From the NCBI GenBank assembly GCA_910584375.1, contig CAJUAH010000025.1, forward strand, positions 3,090 through 67,089: DNA of 64,000 nucleotides. The letters are read 5' to 3'. Positions 1 to 7,526 of this stretch are shown here, in pieces. This DNA comes from an uncultured Acetatifactor sp. GTDB lineage: Bacteria > Bacillota > Clostridia > Lachnospirales > Lachnospiraceae. Within the stretch, counting starts at the first letter, position 1. Every line of letters begins with the position of its first letter. A program made the translations under genes and the position numbers. Under the pieces are notes generated by a model. That model had not been told where the DNA came from, did no database searches, and saw only the letters and a list, made by a program, of their open reading frames with translations.

Positions 1-200
1 GGTCCGCAGATTTGTTTCCGGCTTATCCACATTATCCACACGGATATGTGAATAAAATTCTCAAATGAGAGTAAATAAAAGCGGTCAGATTTCAAAAGCT
101 GACCATATATTATATATATCTAATCTCTTTATCTCTTATCTCTGGTAAAGAATCCTACCAGAAATCTAATGAGAAATCATGTAAGAAATCTTACAAGCAA
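1..200. other. Origin-like non-coding region with DnaA boxes and iterons
   Basis: Two perfect, directly abutting DnaA boxes (TTATCCACA) lie at 23-31 and 32-40. A very AT-rich stretch follows (103-125), with ATCTCT repeats at 123, 131 and 138. Three copies of AGAAATC lie at 160, 172 and 184, exactly 12 bp apart, with a degenerate copy at 149. Inverted repeats are at 83-88/99-104, 142-147/156-161 and 180-185/190-195. This is the usual composition of a replication origin, though the function is inferred. The first ~50 bases could also be the 3' end of a gene that starts left of the window (open in two frames to stops at 49-51 and 53-55). The region 200-330 shows nothing clear. Confidence 0.5.
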
Positions 201-330
201 TAGCGTGTTTGCGCGGTTTCTCGGACTTTTTCCATAAATAGCAGAAAATGAGCAGAAATGAAATGCACCAGATTTGAGCCTGAAATAATCATATCTTCCA
301 TAAATTCAAAGTTGAGAGTTGTGCGGGAAT

Positions 331-404
331 AAATTTGCATTTTGAGAAGTAAAACCATTGACAAACTCGCAGATGCGAAGTATAATATATACATAATCAA
401 ACAA
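331..404 (+). repeat. 74-bp promoter-region direct repeat, copy 1
   Basis: This segment recurs at 10045-10118 with only two mismatches (356 and 373 here). The repeat covers the whole promoter, the palindrome in its spacer and about 18 bases after the -10 box. It ends before the ribosome sites, so regulatory DNA and not coding DNA has been duplicated. Confidence 0.9.
358..386 (+). promoter_or_regulatory. Consensus sigma-A promoter with palindromic operator in the spacer
   Basis: TTGACA (358-363), a 17-bp spacer and TATAAT (381-386) form a perfect consensus promoter. The spacer carries the inverted repeat TCGCA-GA-TGCGA (367-378), where a bound repressor would exclude RNA polymerase. It should drive the small genes from 446 onward. 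Confidence 0.85.
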
Positions 405-445
405 AACAAATGCTTGATTAAATCCAACGGAAAGGAGGACGCCAT

Positions 446-601
446 TTGGGTAAAGGAAAGAAGAAAAGGCAGAAAGAAAAAGAACTGCTCGAAGAGCGCC
501 AGATCAGATTCCAAATCTATGAAAGTTTGACCGCTATCATAGCAACCATAGTGACAATGCTTTTGGCAATCGTCACGGCGGTGCTGAGTTGGATTGATTA
601 G
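446..601 (+). CDS. 51-residue membrane microprotein
   Basis: The gene starts at TTG, 6 bases after a strong AAAGGAGGA site at 431-439. The first ~25 residues are highly charged (Lys/Glu/Arg rich); the last ~25 form one hydrophobic helix that ends in SWID. A single-pass small membrane protein is likely, with the charged end in the cytoplasm. It is the first gene after the consensus promoter. I do not recognise a family. Size and topology resemble small phage or plasmid accessory proteins, but no function can be assigned. Confidence 0.6.
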   Translation: MGKGKKKRQKEKELLEERQIRFQIYESLTAIIATIVTMLLAIVTAVLSWID

Positions 602-691
602 CAACTAAGCGAACAGTTCCTTATCGGTTGAGCGGGGCAGAAACAAAGCCCCCTCAGCTGATAAGTCTACCATAAAGGAGGCTGAAAGGCA

Positions 692-844
692 ATGAAAAAA
701 ATTCGGAGATTTCTGCAGGCACTGTTGTTCATCAACTTCATGGTGGGCCTGCATGACGGAATGAGAGCCGGGAATCTGGCGGCGGTTCTGGTAAACGGAG
801 TGATTGTGCTGGCAGTTATAGCGGCAGAGAAGAAAGATCAGTAG
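692..844 (+). CDS. 50-residue membrane microprotein
   Basis: The protein starts MKKIRRFLQALLF and has one or two short hydrophobic helices (residues ~6-18 and ~28-44) and a charged tail EKKDQ. An AAAGGAGG site at 674-681 lies 10 bases upstream of the ATG. It is the second small membrane protein in a row after the promoter at 358. Family and function are unknown. Confidence 0.6.
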   Translation: MKKIRRFLQALLFINFMVGLHDGMRAGNLAAVLVNGVIVLAVIAAEKKDQ

Positions 845-857
845 GAGGGCGTTAGTT

Positions 858-1295
858 ATGATGAGATCGGAGTTTATAGAGAGGACGGGATTTGAGCCAA
901 CTGCAGCAGAATATGAGCAGATTGAGCAGGAGTACATGGGAACCGACATTGACAAGGATCAGTTCTGTAAGCAGTGGGTAAAGCAGGGCGGAATACAGAG
1001 AATTTCAAGGCAGAGGGTAAGACGGATTGAAGAGCTGGAGGCCGAAGTACAGCAGAGGACAAAAGAGTATGACGAACTGGATGCGGCCCGCTGCACTCAG
1101 ATAAGTGCAATGCAGGAGAGGCACAAGCAGAAAGTATCGGAGATGGAGGAAACGATTAAAGCTATGCAGCAGGGCAATTTCGATCTCGCTGACAGCTACC
1201 AGAAAATGAAAGAAAAATACGAAGAGGCGGAGCGCAAGCTGTCGGTTATCAAAGAGGCATTTGCGATTCTGAAAGGGGAGGGAAAAACGGCATGA
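858..1295 (+). CDS. Coiled-coil protein of unknown function
   Basis: The 145-residue product is acidic and basic in alternation. Residues ~50-135 form a long predicted coiled coil (heptads rich in Glu, Lys, Gln, Leu). The N-terminal ~45 residues contain a Tyr/Glu-rich segment. AGGAGGG at 843-849 is well placed for the ATG at 858. Its stop overlaps the next start (ATGA at 1292), so the two are translationally coupled. No catalytic motif is visible. Confidence 0.8.
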   Translation: MMRSEFIERTGFEPTAAEYEQIEQEYMGTDIDKDQFCKQWVKQGGIQRISRQRVRRIEELEAEVQQRTKEYDELDAARCTQISAMQERHKQKVSEMEETIKAMQQGNFDLADSYQKMKEKYEEAERKLSVIKEAFAILKGEGKTA

Positions 1296-1447
1296 GCGTA
1301 GGAGCGCAGGTAAAGATTCCGGACATCGGACCACTGGCAACGGTGATCCAGACCGGCAGAAACGCGGTGAAGGTAGATTTCCTGGGCGAGAAGTTCTGGA
1401 TTGAGAAAGATTTGCTGGAAGTGCCGGGGGCTGGTGATGATGAATGA
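1292..1447 (+). CDS. 51-residue beta-rich small protein
   Basis: The start overlaps the stop of the upstream gene (ATGA), and its own stop overlaps the ATG of the next gene at 1444. The sequence (VKIPDIGPLATVI, NAVKVDFLGEKFWI) suggests a small SH3-like or KOW-like beta barrel, which is an inference from strand pattern only. Tight coupling on both sides supports expression. Confidence 0.65.
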   Translation: MSVGAQVKIPDIGPLATVIQTGRNAVKVDFLGEKFWIEKDLLEVPGAGDDE

Positions 1448-2082
1448 TTAAGAAGTCGGACATCGTAAGAGAGGCAGTCCGGGAGCAGGACTGGAAGAAA
1501 GCGTTGCAGATAGCGAAGGATTTTCGTATAGGAGTGACGCAGGAGCAGAGAAGTAAGATGGCGAGAGCCTATGAGTGTATCGTTCATCCGGATTTCTACC
1601 AGCAGATCGGCGTTGATATTACGGAGGCGATAGATCAGGGCAAGGCAATAGTAAAAGAATATGCAGAAAGCACAAGGAGGAAAAACACTATGATGAAATG
1701 GGATGTTAAGCATGATAAGGCAAAGAGAGTTATTGATGCGTTTCTGGATAACGCAGAGTATTGGCAGGAAAGAGAGGATTTGTCCGCAGGTCTGACGGAC
1801 GAGGATAAGGAGCTGGTAAATGCGGAAGTGGCACTGATGATTGCCTCCATCCGTAAGCGCTACAAACTGCAGGAGAGATTGCCGGAGCAGGCGGCTCAGA
1901 TTCAGCCGGAAGAGGCGGAGACGGTAACTTCTACGGAAAAGGCAGAAGAAACGCTGCCTGAGCCTGTAAACGAGGATAAAGAGCCGGAAAAGCCTAAGAG
2001 AACTAGGCGTACATCCACCGGCGAGAAGAAAGCTCCGTCCAGGAGGAAAAAGAAAGAGGCCCAGGGGGAAGAGCAGGCATAA
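1444..2082 (+). CDS. Unknown protein with basic, disordered C-terminal tail
   Basis: This is a 212-residue protein. Residues 1-75 are helical (SDIVREAVREQDWKKALQIA and onward), and residues ~85-145 form a second helical part. The tail from ~150 is Glu/Pro/Lys rich and ends in a strongly basic segment (KRTRRTSTGEKK, SRRKKK) that could bind nucleic acid. It begins inside the preceding stop, so it depends on coupling. I recognise no named family. Confidence 0.8.
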   Translation: MIKKSDIVREAVREQDWKKALQIAKDFRIGVTQEQRSKMARAYECIVHPDFYQQIGVDITEAIDQGKAIVKEYAESTRRKNTMMKWDVKHDKAKRVIDAFLDNAEYWQEREDLSAGLTDEDKELVNAEVALMIASIRKRYKLQERLPEQAAQIQPEEAETVTSTEKAEETLPEPVNEDKEPEKPKRTRRTSTGEKKAPSRRKKKEAQGEEQA

Positions 2083-2124
2083 GATTTTATCCGGCAAGGT
2101 TTAAACAGAAGAAAGGAGCATGAA

Positions 2125-2700
2125 ATGGCATTGATTAAAAATGGGGTTGTTTCTTATGCGGGAGCAGTTATTGATACTTGGGATCATTGTTGGGCGGATG
2201 GAATGGTCGAAGAGACTGCCCTTGTATGGGAATTGGAAAAGCATGAGTACAAGACGGTTCAGATCGGCTACTATGCAGCAGACGGCCATGATTTCGTTGG
2301 AATCAAGGCAGAGATTGAGGTGAGCATGGAAGTTGCCAGGGATATCCTCAGAACTATGAAAACGAGTGCTTTGCAGAGCTTTTGCAGATCGGTCCGGGAG
2401 AAAAAAGAAAGAATTGAGCCGGGAATTACGGCACAAGTAGTCAGAGGGCGGAAGATCCCCAAAGGGACGGTATTAGAAGTATTTTGGGTCGGGGAAAAGC
2501 CTACATATACAGGCTATGGCACCGAAATGATTGCCGGATGCAAGGATAAAGAAGGGAATAAGGTTTGGATTAAGGCGGAATATCTGAAAAACATTACCCC
2601 GCTTAAAAGTCCGAAAGCGGCTGAGAGAAAGAAGTACATGAAATGGTATGTGGAAAGAAATGCGAAACTCCTGGTTCTCCAGGCGGCGAAAGGAGCATGA
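2125..2700 (+). CDS. Hypothetical protein, 191 residues
   Basis: The ATG is preceded by AAAGGAG at 2112-2118. The N-terminal half is acidic with Trp and Tyr clusters (DTWDHCWADG). Residues ~100-155 look like a small beta domain (QVVRGRKIPKGTVLEVFWVG, EGNKVWIKAEYLKNI), similar in pattern to an SH3-like fold. The C-terminus is a basic helix. The next gene begins at its end. No family is recognised. Confidence 0.8.
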   Translation: MALIKNGVVSYAGAVIDTWDHCWADGMVEETALVWELEKHEYKTVQIGYYAADGHDFVGIKAEIEVSMEVARDILRTMKTSALQSFCRSVREKKERIEPGITAQVVRGRKIPKGTVLEVFWVGEKPTYTGYGTEMIAGCKDKEGNKVWIKAEYLKNITPLKSPKAAERKKYMKWYVERNAKLLVLQAAKGA

Positions 2701-2702
2701 GC

Positions 2703-3089
2703 ATGAGATATTACAGCACACAGCGCCCGGTTATGCCGGGCGGCTTTCCTAAGAAAGCGGCAGTCGAGAAGATTGAGAATTTCGACACAAAGACTTTCTG
2801 TGAAGAAATCGGGCGGGAGGCATGGGGATTCATCGAGTACCGGGAGCCTCTGACAAAAGAAGAGGCGGATGCCTATGAGCTTACCCTGGGAGGCATGAAA
2901 ACATTCTGGTGCGTGACAACGGCCATATATGACAGCGGCAGGGTGGTGGCGAATATCACGAGCGTGGTGGAGGCGGTCAGTAAGCCGGAGAATGATTTCA
3001 AAAGCACAAAGCGGAAAGACATCTACCATGATTGGTTTGAGAGCAAGGAAGAGGCCGAGGCACTTGTAAAGGAGGCAAAGGACGCATGA
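2703..3089 (+). CDS. Hypothetical protein, 128 residues
   Basis: I start the gene at ATG 2703 because the AGGAG at 2691-2695 lies 7 bases upstream; the in-frame ATG at 2697 is too close to that site and an earlier start at 2643 would run through the upstream gene. The product contains an acidic helical segment and ends in a Lys/Glu-rich helix. Its stop overlaps the next start at 3086. Function is unknown. Confidence 0.75.
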   Translation: MRYYSTQRPVMPGGFPKKAAVEKIENFDTKTFCEEIGREAWGFIEYREPLTKEEADAYELTLGGMKTFWCVTTAIYDSGRVVANITSVVEAVSKPENDFKSTKRKDIYHDWFESKEEAEALVKEAKDA

Positions 3090-3256
3090 AGAAATACCAA
3101 GTGTTCATATATGACGATGAATCCGGGTGCGACTCTCCTGCAATATTCGAGGCCAGGAATGAGTCGGAGGCAAGGAGCAAAGGGAACCAATACATTAAGG
3201 CATGGCATTTGGTCGGCGGCGTAGTCACCGCGGTTAAGGAGGTCAAGGATGAATAA
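3086..3256 (+). CDS. 56-residue small protein
   Basis: It overlaps the preceding stop by ATGA and is followed by a gene that starts 7 bases inside it (3249). The sequence (KKYQVFIYDDESGCDSPAIF, then a Ser/Arg-rich stretch) resembles a small alpha/beta domain. An AAAGGAGG site at 3068-3075 supports translation. No family is recognised. Confidence 0.65.
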   Translation: MKKYQVFIYDDESGCDSPAIFEARNESEARSKGNQYIKAWHLVGGVVTAVKEVKDE

Positions 3257-3737
3257 CAAAGAAAAATTCAGAGGTCTTTGCCAGGAGGTTTTGCCTCTGA
3301 TTAACGGAATTGCGGAGGCTGTCAAAAGAAACGGATATGAGGCGATGGCGAGCCTCACGATAGACGGGGATGATTATTTCGCCTTCAGCATTCATGGTTC
3401 TGACTGGAAAATGGGTAAAGTCAACGGCGGGCCGGTCAATATGTGTTATGAGTTCAAAGAGGAAATCCAGTTGCAGAATCAGCGGCAGGAGAAAATGACT
3501 TACAACAAGGCATCCGAGAATCTGGTGGAGATTTCCCTTGTTTATGCAGGCTTGCAGGCAAAAAATGAGGTATTGAGCAGCGTTGACAGCATCACTTGGA
3601 AACAGCTGTTTGTGCAGTGGGCGAATGATTTTGAGGCAGAGCAGGCAGGTGCAGATTGGAACCAGGAAGATTATCTGGAAGAAATCGGGAAGTTTGCCCG
3701 CCGAAAGATTCTGGAGTATGTGGGATTGGAGGGATGA
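3249..3737 (+). CDS. Hypothetical protein, 162 residues, two segments
   Basis: AAGGAGG lies 6 bases upstream of the ATG. Residues 1-80 look like an alpha/beta domain with a strand-turn pattern (MASLTIDGDDYFAFSIHG). Residues 81-162 are helical (NKASENLVEISLVYAGLQ, ending in RRKILEYVGLEG). The change in character at about Met-79 suggests two domains. Function is unknown. Confidence 0.78.
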   Translation: MNNKEKFRGLCQEVLPLINGIAEAVKRNGYEAMASLTIDGDDYFAFSIHGSDWKMGKVNGGPVNMCYEFKEEIQLQNQRQEKMTYNKASENLVEISLVYAGLQAKNEVLSSVDSITWKQLFVQWANDFEAEQAGADWNQEDYLEEIGKFARRKILEYVGLEG

Positions 3738-3743
3738 AGAAAT

Positions 3744-3899
3744 ATGCTGGAGGAATACATCAGGCAGTATGAAGAGGCGGTAACAGCTGGAAACAAAGCG
3801 GCTACGAAACGCATTGAGAGGGAGTTGGAAAGTCTGGGAATGGACCGGGCAACACTTCTGGTTCTGGTAAATGAGAGAAGAAAGGAGGCAAATCAGTAG
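3744..3899 (+). CDS. 51-residue helical small protein
   Basis: The product MLEEYIRQYEEAV... is two charged helices separated by a short turn, similar in character to small helical phage proteins. A GGAGGG site lies about 11 bases upstream. The stop (TAG 3897-3899) is just ahead of a possible very short gene. No family is recognised. Confidence 0.6.
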   Translation: MLEEYIRQYEEAVTAGNKAATKRIERELESLGMDRATLLVLVNERRKEANQ

Positions 3900-3909
3900 A
3901 GATAAGGCC

Positions 3910-3996
3910 GTGACAATTCGCAGATGGAAAAGAAATCTGAAAAAGAAAGCCCGCCAGAGGAATAGGGGCATGGTAAGGGAGGCGACAGCAGAATGA
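3910..3996 (+). CDS. Possible 28-residue basic peptide
   Basis: A GTG-initiated frame encodes a very basic peptide (RRWKRNLKKKARQRNRG) whose stop overlaps the start of the next gene (3993). The ribosome site is weak, so this may be only the space between genes. Its extreme Arg/Lys content makes it worth listing. Confidence 0.25.
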   Translation: MTIRRWKRNLKKKARQRNRGMVREATAE

Positions 3997-4379
3997 ATGA
4001 AACGGCAAGGCTGACGCCGGAAAGAATTGAGAATCTGGCAATCGAGATCAGAGAGTTCCTGCTGGAGCATGAAATGTGGGTTGATGTGGATATTTACTTT
4101 AACGGCAAGTGCTTTACTACCCACGATAAGGCGACAGGAAAATTCTATTACAATGACCGGGAACACCTGGTAGTGCGGGAGAATGAGGACCCCAGGACAT
4201 ATTTTGAATATGTCAATCCGGACCATATCCTCAGCATGAGTTTTGAGGGTGTGGTATGCGAAATGCTCTACTACGGTATGTTCCAGGGAATCAGAAATAA
4301 GTTTGATGCGATTTTCAAGAAGTACGGGCTTTACTATGAGTTCGGACATCATTGGAATTTCAGCTGTTATTACATTTAG
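3993..4379 (+). CDS. Hypothetical protein, 128 residues
   Basis: GGGAGG lies about 10 bases upstream of the ATG. The N-terminal ~30 residues are helical. A beta-rich middle (VDVDIYFNGKCFTTHD) and a Tyr-rich C-terminal part (YYGMFQGIRNKFDAIFKKYG) follow. It ends immediately before the AGGAGGT site of the next gene. It reads like a conserved early protein of Clostridia mobile elements, but I cannot name a family. Confidence 0.78.
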   Translation: MNETARLTPERIENLAIEIREFLLEHEMWVDVDIYFNGKCFTTHDKATGKFYYNDREHLVVRENEDPRTYFEYVNPDHILSMSFEGVVCEMLYYGMFQGIRNKFDAIFKKYGLYYEFGHHWNFSCYYI

Positions 4380-4391
4380 GAGGTAGCGTTT

Positions 4392-4628
4392 ATGGTTGAG
4401 GAAATGAAAGGTGGCTGCATCAGAGTACAGTCCAGCGCGAATGAGTGGATGGATTGCATATTTCTGGTAAGCCAGGAAGATAAGGAGAGGGCAATCGAGG
4501 TATTAAAGAAAGCCTGGGATGCTTTTTGGGAAGAGGGCGAAGGATGGTGCTATGGAAACTTCCTGGAGGCGAAAATGGTGGAGGCCGGGATTGCCTTTGA
4601 TGCGTATTACGCAGATGTGGAGGGATGA
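4392..4628 (+). CDS. Hypothetical protein, 78 residues
   Basis: An excellent AGGAGGT site 7 bases upstream fixes the start. The product is a small acidic alpha/beta protein with several Trp residues (DAFWEEGEGWCYGNF). It shares operon position and size with its neighbours. Function is unknown. Confidence 0.72.
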   Translation: MVEEMKGGCIRVQSSANEWMDCIFLVSQEDKERAIEVLKKAWDAFWEEGEGWCYGNFLEAKMVEAGIAFDAYYADVEG

Positions 4629-4635
4629 TAAGCGA

Positions 4636-5274
4636 ATGGAAGAATATAAGAACATCAGCAAGGAGCTGCAGAGGATGCTTGACAAAGCGGAAGAGCTGGA
4701 CTGGTCCTATTCGGTGTATGTGGAACCGAGCCAGAATAACCGGACGTATGCGGAAATGGGAAAGTATTCTCCGGCAGGTGAAGATTTCCTGATGATAATT
4801 GACTTTGACGCAGAGGATCAGGCGGAGTCGTTTCTGAAAGACCTGTGGGATTACGCAGACAATTTTGACGTTGACGGTCACGTTGAAATGTGGCTCCCGG
4901 AAAGAGGCAAGGGCGGCTGTCCGTCTACGGCGAGGGAACTTGTGGAGGATGCGGAGGCAATCGTGGAAATGATAAAGGAACTGTACGGGGAACTGGACGG
5001 CATACTGCATCCGGAATTGTCAGATGAACAGTCGGCAAGGCGCGACGAGATTTATAACGCAGTCTATGAAATGTGCAAGGTGGTAGCTGGTGATGAAGAG
5101 CTGGAATGGGATATGCACTATCTCGGAGAGATTGCTGAGCTGGCAGCAAATATGATGGTAAACAGGGGTTATAAGGTGCGCTTTCCTGCAATCGTGACGG
5201 AAGAGGACGGTTCCCAGCATATCGAGGAATATTACGAGCCGGATCAGGAAGGCGGTGAATCTGAGAATGAGTGA
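4636..5274 (+). CDS. Acidic hypothetical protein, 212 residues
   Basis: The start at 4636 lies just after the upstream stop (4628); an earlier in-frame start at 4519 would overlap that gene completely. The product is strongly acidic and mainly helical. An alpha/beta N-terminal half (SYSVYVEPSQNNRTYAEMG, FLMIIDFDAEDQAESFLKDL) precedes a helical C-terminal half. It could be a nucleic-acid mimic or binding partner, but this is speculation from charge alone. Confidence 0.78.
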   Translation: MEEYKNISKELQRMLDKAEELDWSYSVYVEPSQNNRTYAEMGKYSPAGEDFLMIIDFDAEDQAESFLKDLWDYADNFDVDGHVEMWLPERGKGGCPSTARELVEDAEAIVEMIKELYGELDGILHPELSDEQSARRDEIYNAVYEMCKVVAGDEELEWDMHYLGEIAELAANMMVNRGYKVRFPAIVTEEDGSQHIEEYYEPDQEGGESENE

Positions 5275-5668
5275 GGAAAGGGAATATCTGAAAGTAGGAA
5301 GTTACACGCCGCCGGATGAAAACGGCAGGGGAGAAAAGATTGTCCGTGAGTTCTACGGTCAGGGAATGATCTTCAAGAGTGACGAGGCTTTCTACGACAC
5401 AGAGCATCCGGACAGGGTTTGCTACATACCGGAGCTTTCAGACACGAAGTACACCAGAAACAGCATCCTGCAGGAGTGCAACGGCCAGACAGATTTGGCC
5501 GAAGAGGTCTACGAGGCGGTGGACTGGCAGCATGTAAGCAGTCTGCTGGAAGATTGGCTCAAGAACGGAGAGCTTGATACCTGCAAAGAGTGCGGGAAAA
5601 TGTTCAACTGCTATGGAGAAACGAAGTGCCCATATTGCGGGGCGGCATACAAAGGAGGCGATAACTGA
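5267..5668 (+). CDS. Small protein with C-terminal zinc ribbon
   Basis: The product is ~133 residues. The C-terminal end carries two CxxC knuckles (CKECGKMF and CPYCGAAY) typical of a zinc ribbon that binds nucleic acid or protein. The first ~90 residues are acidic and alpha/beta. The start is uncertain: ATG 5267 or GTG 5255, both inside the upstream gene. The zinc ribbon is clear; the role is not. Confidence 0.72.
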   Translation: MSEEREYLKVGSYTPPDENGRGEKIVREFYGQGMIFKSDEAFYDTEHPDRVCYIPELSDTKYTRNSILQECNGQTDLAEEVYEAVDWQHVSSLLEDWLKNGELDTCKECGKMFNCYGETKCPYCGAAYKGGDN

Positions 5669-5670
5669 TA

Positions 5671-5913
5671 GTGAGCGTATGGGAGTGGGAACACAACAAT
5701 CTGGTGTCGGAATCTGATTGTAGGGAAAATGAGAGCTGGAGACATTCATGGTGGCTATCTTCACATCAGACCGGCAGAGGATTGAAAATATGCCAGGGTT
5801 GCCCTGATGCAAATAAGGGATATGGGTATTGCATTTCTCATTGTATGCAATACCAGACAATAATCGGAGAGGCAAACAGAAAACTGAAAGAAAACGAAGG
5901 AGGTAAGGACTGA
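5671..5913 (+). CDS. Cysteine-rich small protein, 80 residues
   Basis: The gene starts at GTG, two bases after the upstream stop, and its stop shares a base with the next start. It contains a Trp-rich segment (SWRHSWWLSS) and a CQGC...YCISHC cluster that may bind a metal. The AAAGGAGG at 5651-5658 is rather distant. No family is recognised. Confidence 0.6.
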   Translation: MSVWEWEHNNLVSESDCRENESWRHSWWLSSHQTGRGLKICQGCPDANKGYGYCISHCMQYQTIIGEANRKLKENEGGKD

Positions 5914-6338
5914 TGGAAGAAAAATTGGAGGCTGTGGATTGCATGGTTTTGAATTGTGCGCTTGATGTGAGAGTCCGCAATGAGGACATTGACGATATCA
6001 TGGTTTCGGCCCTGGAGGGCGGGATCAATTACTGGTGCAGAAAAGCGGAGGTTAAGGGAGAATATCTCGGAGAGTATGCAAGCGACCAGATCAGCAGAGG
6101 CGGGGAATTGATTCTGCATGATGCAGAGGAAAATAAGTCGTATACCCTCAGCAAAGAGAAGTTCATTGAGGGGCTGAAAAAGTACATTGAATCCGGAAAT
6201 ACGGGCTGTATTGACCGGGAAACGAACAGTATCGGAATCTACACCGGGAAACTGAACATAGATCCCTGCAATATTGACGCAGGAGCCGCAGACTGTATCA
6301 TCCAGTATGCGCTGTTCGGTGATGTGATTTACGGATAG
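5913..6338 (+). CDS. Hypothetical element protein, 141 residues
   Basis: AAGGAGGT lies 8 bases upstream of the ATG. The sequence around DDIMVSALEGGINYWCRKAEV, followed by a Glu-rich linker and a C-terminal part that ends in GAADCIIQYALFGDVIYG, is a pattern I associate with conserved small phage or ICE proteins of Firmicutes. The role is unknown. The following 20-residue gene is closely linked. Confidence 0.78.
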   Translation: MEEKLEAVDCMVLNCALDVRVRNEDIDDIMVSALEGGINYWCRKAEVKGEYLGEYASDQISRGGELILHDAEENKSYTLSKEKFIEGLKKYIESGNTGCIDRETNSIGIYTGKLNIDPCNIDAGAADCIIQYALFGDVIYG

Positions 6339-6347
6339 GAGGCAGGT

Positions 6348-6410
6348 ATGGCGGCAATAGTGGTGTTGGCATTTTTGGTATTCATGGGAATGGAAAAGAA
6401 AAAGAAATAG
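6348..6410 (+). CDS. 20-residue single-helix membrane peptide
   Basis: The peptide MAAIVVLAFLVFMGMEKKKK is one hydrophobic helix with a four-lysine tail. It has a strong AGGAGG site upstream, and its stop is followed directly by the site for the next gene. Both flanking genes keep the same tight spacing, which argues that this tiny gene is real. A membrane-associated regulatory peptide is plausible. Confidence 0.5.
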   Translation: MAAIVVLAFLVFMGMEKKKK

Positions 6411-6419
6411 GAGGCAGAC

Positions 6420-6710
6420 ATGAGCGAAAGTATTATTACGGAGTACAGAGGGATATGTTTCTTTTGCGGCCGGCAGGCGGAGGGGGAACATCATCTTATT
6501 TTCGGAACGGCAGGAAGAGAACTGAGCGAGAAAGACGGTTTGAAAGTTCCCACCTGCAATAACTGTCACAACATGGGAGACAAGCTGAACAGGGTACACG
6601 ATAACCCGATGGCAGAGAAGTTGTCAAAGATGCTGGGCCAGGCAATTTTCGAGGGCCGGATTGGCACCAGGGAAGAGTTCCGAAAGAGGTACGGAAAATC
6701 TTATTTGTAG
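6420..6710 (+). CDS. HNH-like zinc protein
   Basis: The product is 96 residues and contains CFFCG near the start, then EHHLIFG, then PTCNNCHN. This paired CxxC/His-His layout is that of small HNH-type nucleases or recombination-associated zinc proteins of phages. TAGGAGG precedes the start. The family is assigned by motif order only, and the C-terminal helix (REEFRKRYGKSYL) matches small HNH proteins. It may nick or bind DNA. Confidence 0.65.
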   Translation: MSESIITEYRGICFFCGRQAEGEHHLIFGTAGRELSEKDGLKVPTCNNCHNMGDKLNRVHDNPMAEKLSKMLGQAIFEGRIGTREEFRKRYGKSYL

Positions 6711-6720
6711 GAGGCGGGCT

Positions 6721-7149
6721 ATGAGAAATGATTTAATCAGAGCAATTTTGAATTGCGGTGTAGATGATTTGAGCATCCTGGACGATTCAGGGGCGGATAT
6801 GTTTAAGATCGTTGAGCAGATGCGGTTCGAGGGGCTGGAGCTTACCTTAAACAGAATCATGGCAGAAATCTTTAAGGAGGGCATCTTCCGCATGGACGAG
6901 GCGGTTAAAGCAGAAAAGAAAAGGCTGGAGACCGAAGAGTACGAAGGAACGCTGACAGAGGCAGGATTTGAGCAGCTGGAGGCGATACGCCGGTATAACC
7001 TCAGTCCTCAGAATGATTTCACATATTATGTGAATTGTCTCAATACGCATTTGAGCTGTGACAGCAGCAAGAAAGAGATTTACGAGGAAATGTTTGAGCA
7101 GGAAATGCAGAACCTCATGGATTACACCGGTTTCGACATCGAAGGGTAG
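6721..7149 (+). CDS. Hypothetical protein, 142 residues
   Basis: I place the start at ATG 6721, which has TAGGAGGCGGG just upstream; the in-frame extension to 6661 overlaps the preceding gene. The product is acidic and helical, with a DDLSILDDSGADMF segment and a C-terminal half rich in Asn and Tyr. No family is recognised. Confidence 0.75.
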   Translation: MRNDLIRAILNCGVDDLSILDDSGADMFKIVEQMRFEGLELTLNRIMAEIFKEGIFRMDEAVKAEKKRLETEEYEGTLTEAGFEQLEAIRRYNLSPQNDFTYYVNCLNTHLSCDSSKKEIYEEMFEQEMQNLMDYTGFDIEG

Positions 7150-7159
7150 GTGCAAGGGA

Positions 7160-7510
7160 ATGGGTGAAAAAGTGACAATGGTGGCGGTTCTGGAAGTAGA
7201 TAAAGAAAAACTGGCTGAGTCTGGCGGGAGCTTTGAGGATGAAATGGGATGGATTGAACAGTCTGGCATCCGGATGCTCGAATACCAGGAGCAGAAAGGG
7301 GAATACGAGTATGCGTCATTCCTGTGGAGTCGGAGTCGTGGCAGATACGAACAGGTCAACAGGGCGGTCCAGACAGAGCAGTTATGCCGGAACCGGCTGC
7401 AGGAGTACATAAGCAAAGGCTGGCTGAATGAGGACTACGACACCAGCAAGGCGGTTTTTAAGAGAAGAACAATAACAATGTTTGTCAGCGAATGGGAAGA
7501 GCTGAGCTAA
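7160..7510 (+). CDS. Hypothetical protein, 116 residues
   Basis: The start at 7160 is preceded by a modest AAGGGA site; the longer in-frame version from 7058 would lie within the upstream gene. The product has an alpha/beta N-terminus (VTMVAVLEVDKEKLAESGG) and a basic middle (WSRSRGRYEQV). The early part resembles a fragment of a phage-type regulatory protein, but not enough to name it. Confidence 0.72.
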   Translation: MGEKVTMVAVLEVDKEKLAESGGSFEDEMGWIEQSGIRMLEYQEQKGEYEYASFLWSRSRGRYEQVNRAVQTEQLCRNRLQEYISKGWLNEDYDTSKAVFKRRTITMFVSEWEELS

Positions 7511-7526
7511 GAAAGGAGAATTTATT

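Noticed and set aside
342..530. TTG-initiated frame across the first operator promoter
   Set aside because: It would begin upstream of the transcription start; the properly spaced ribosome site serves the TTG at 446 in another frame. The similar frame from 10056 was rejected likewise.
1249..2097. Long minus-strand frames in the element (for example 1249-2097, 3243-4352, 11390-12178)
   Set aside because: They lie opposite well-supported + genes, lack ribosome sites, and have residue patterns expected from the reverse complement of coding DNA.
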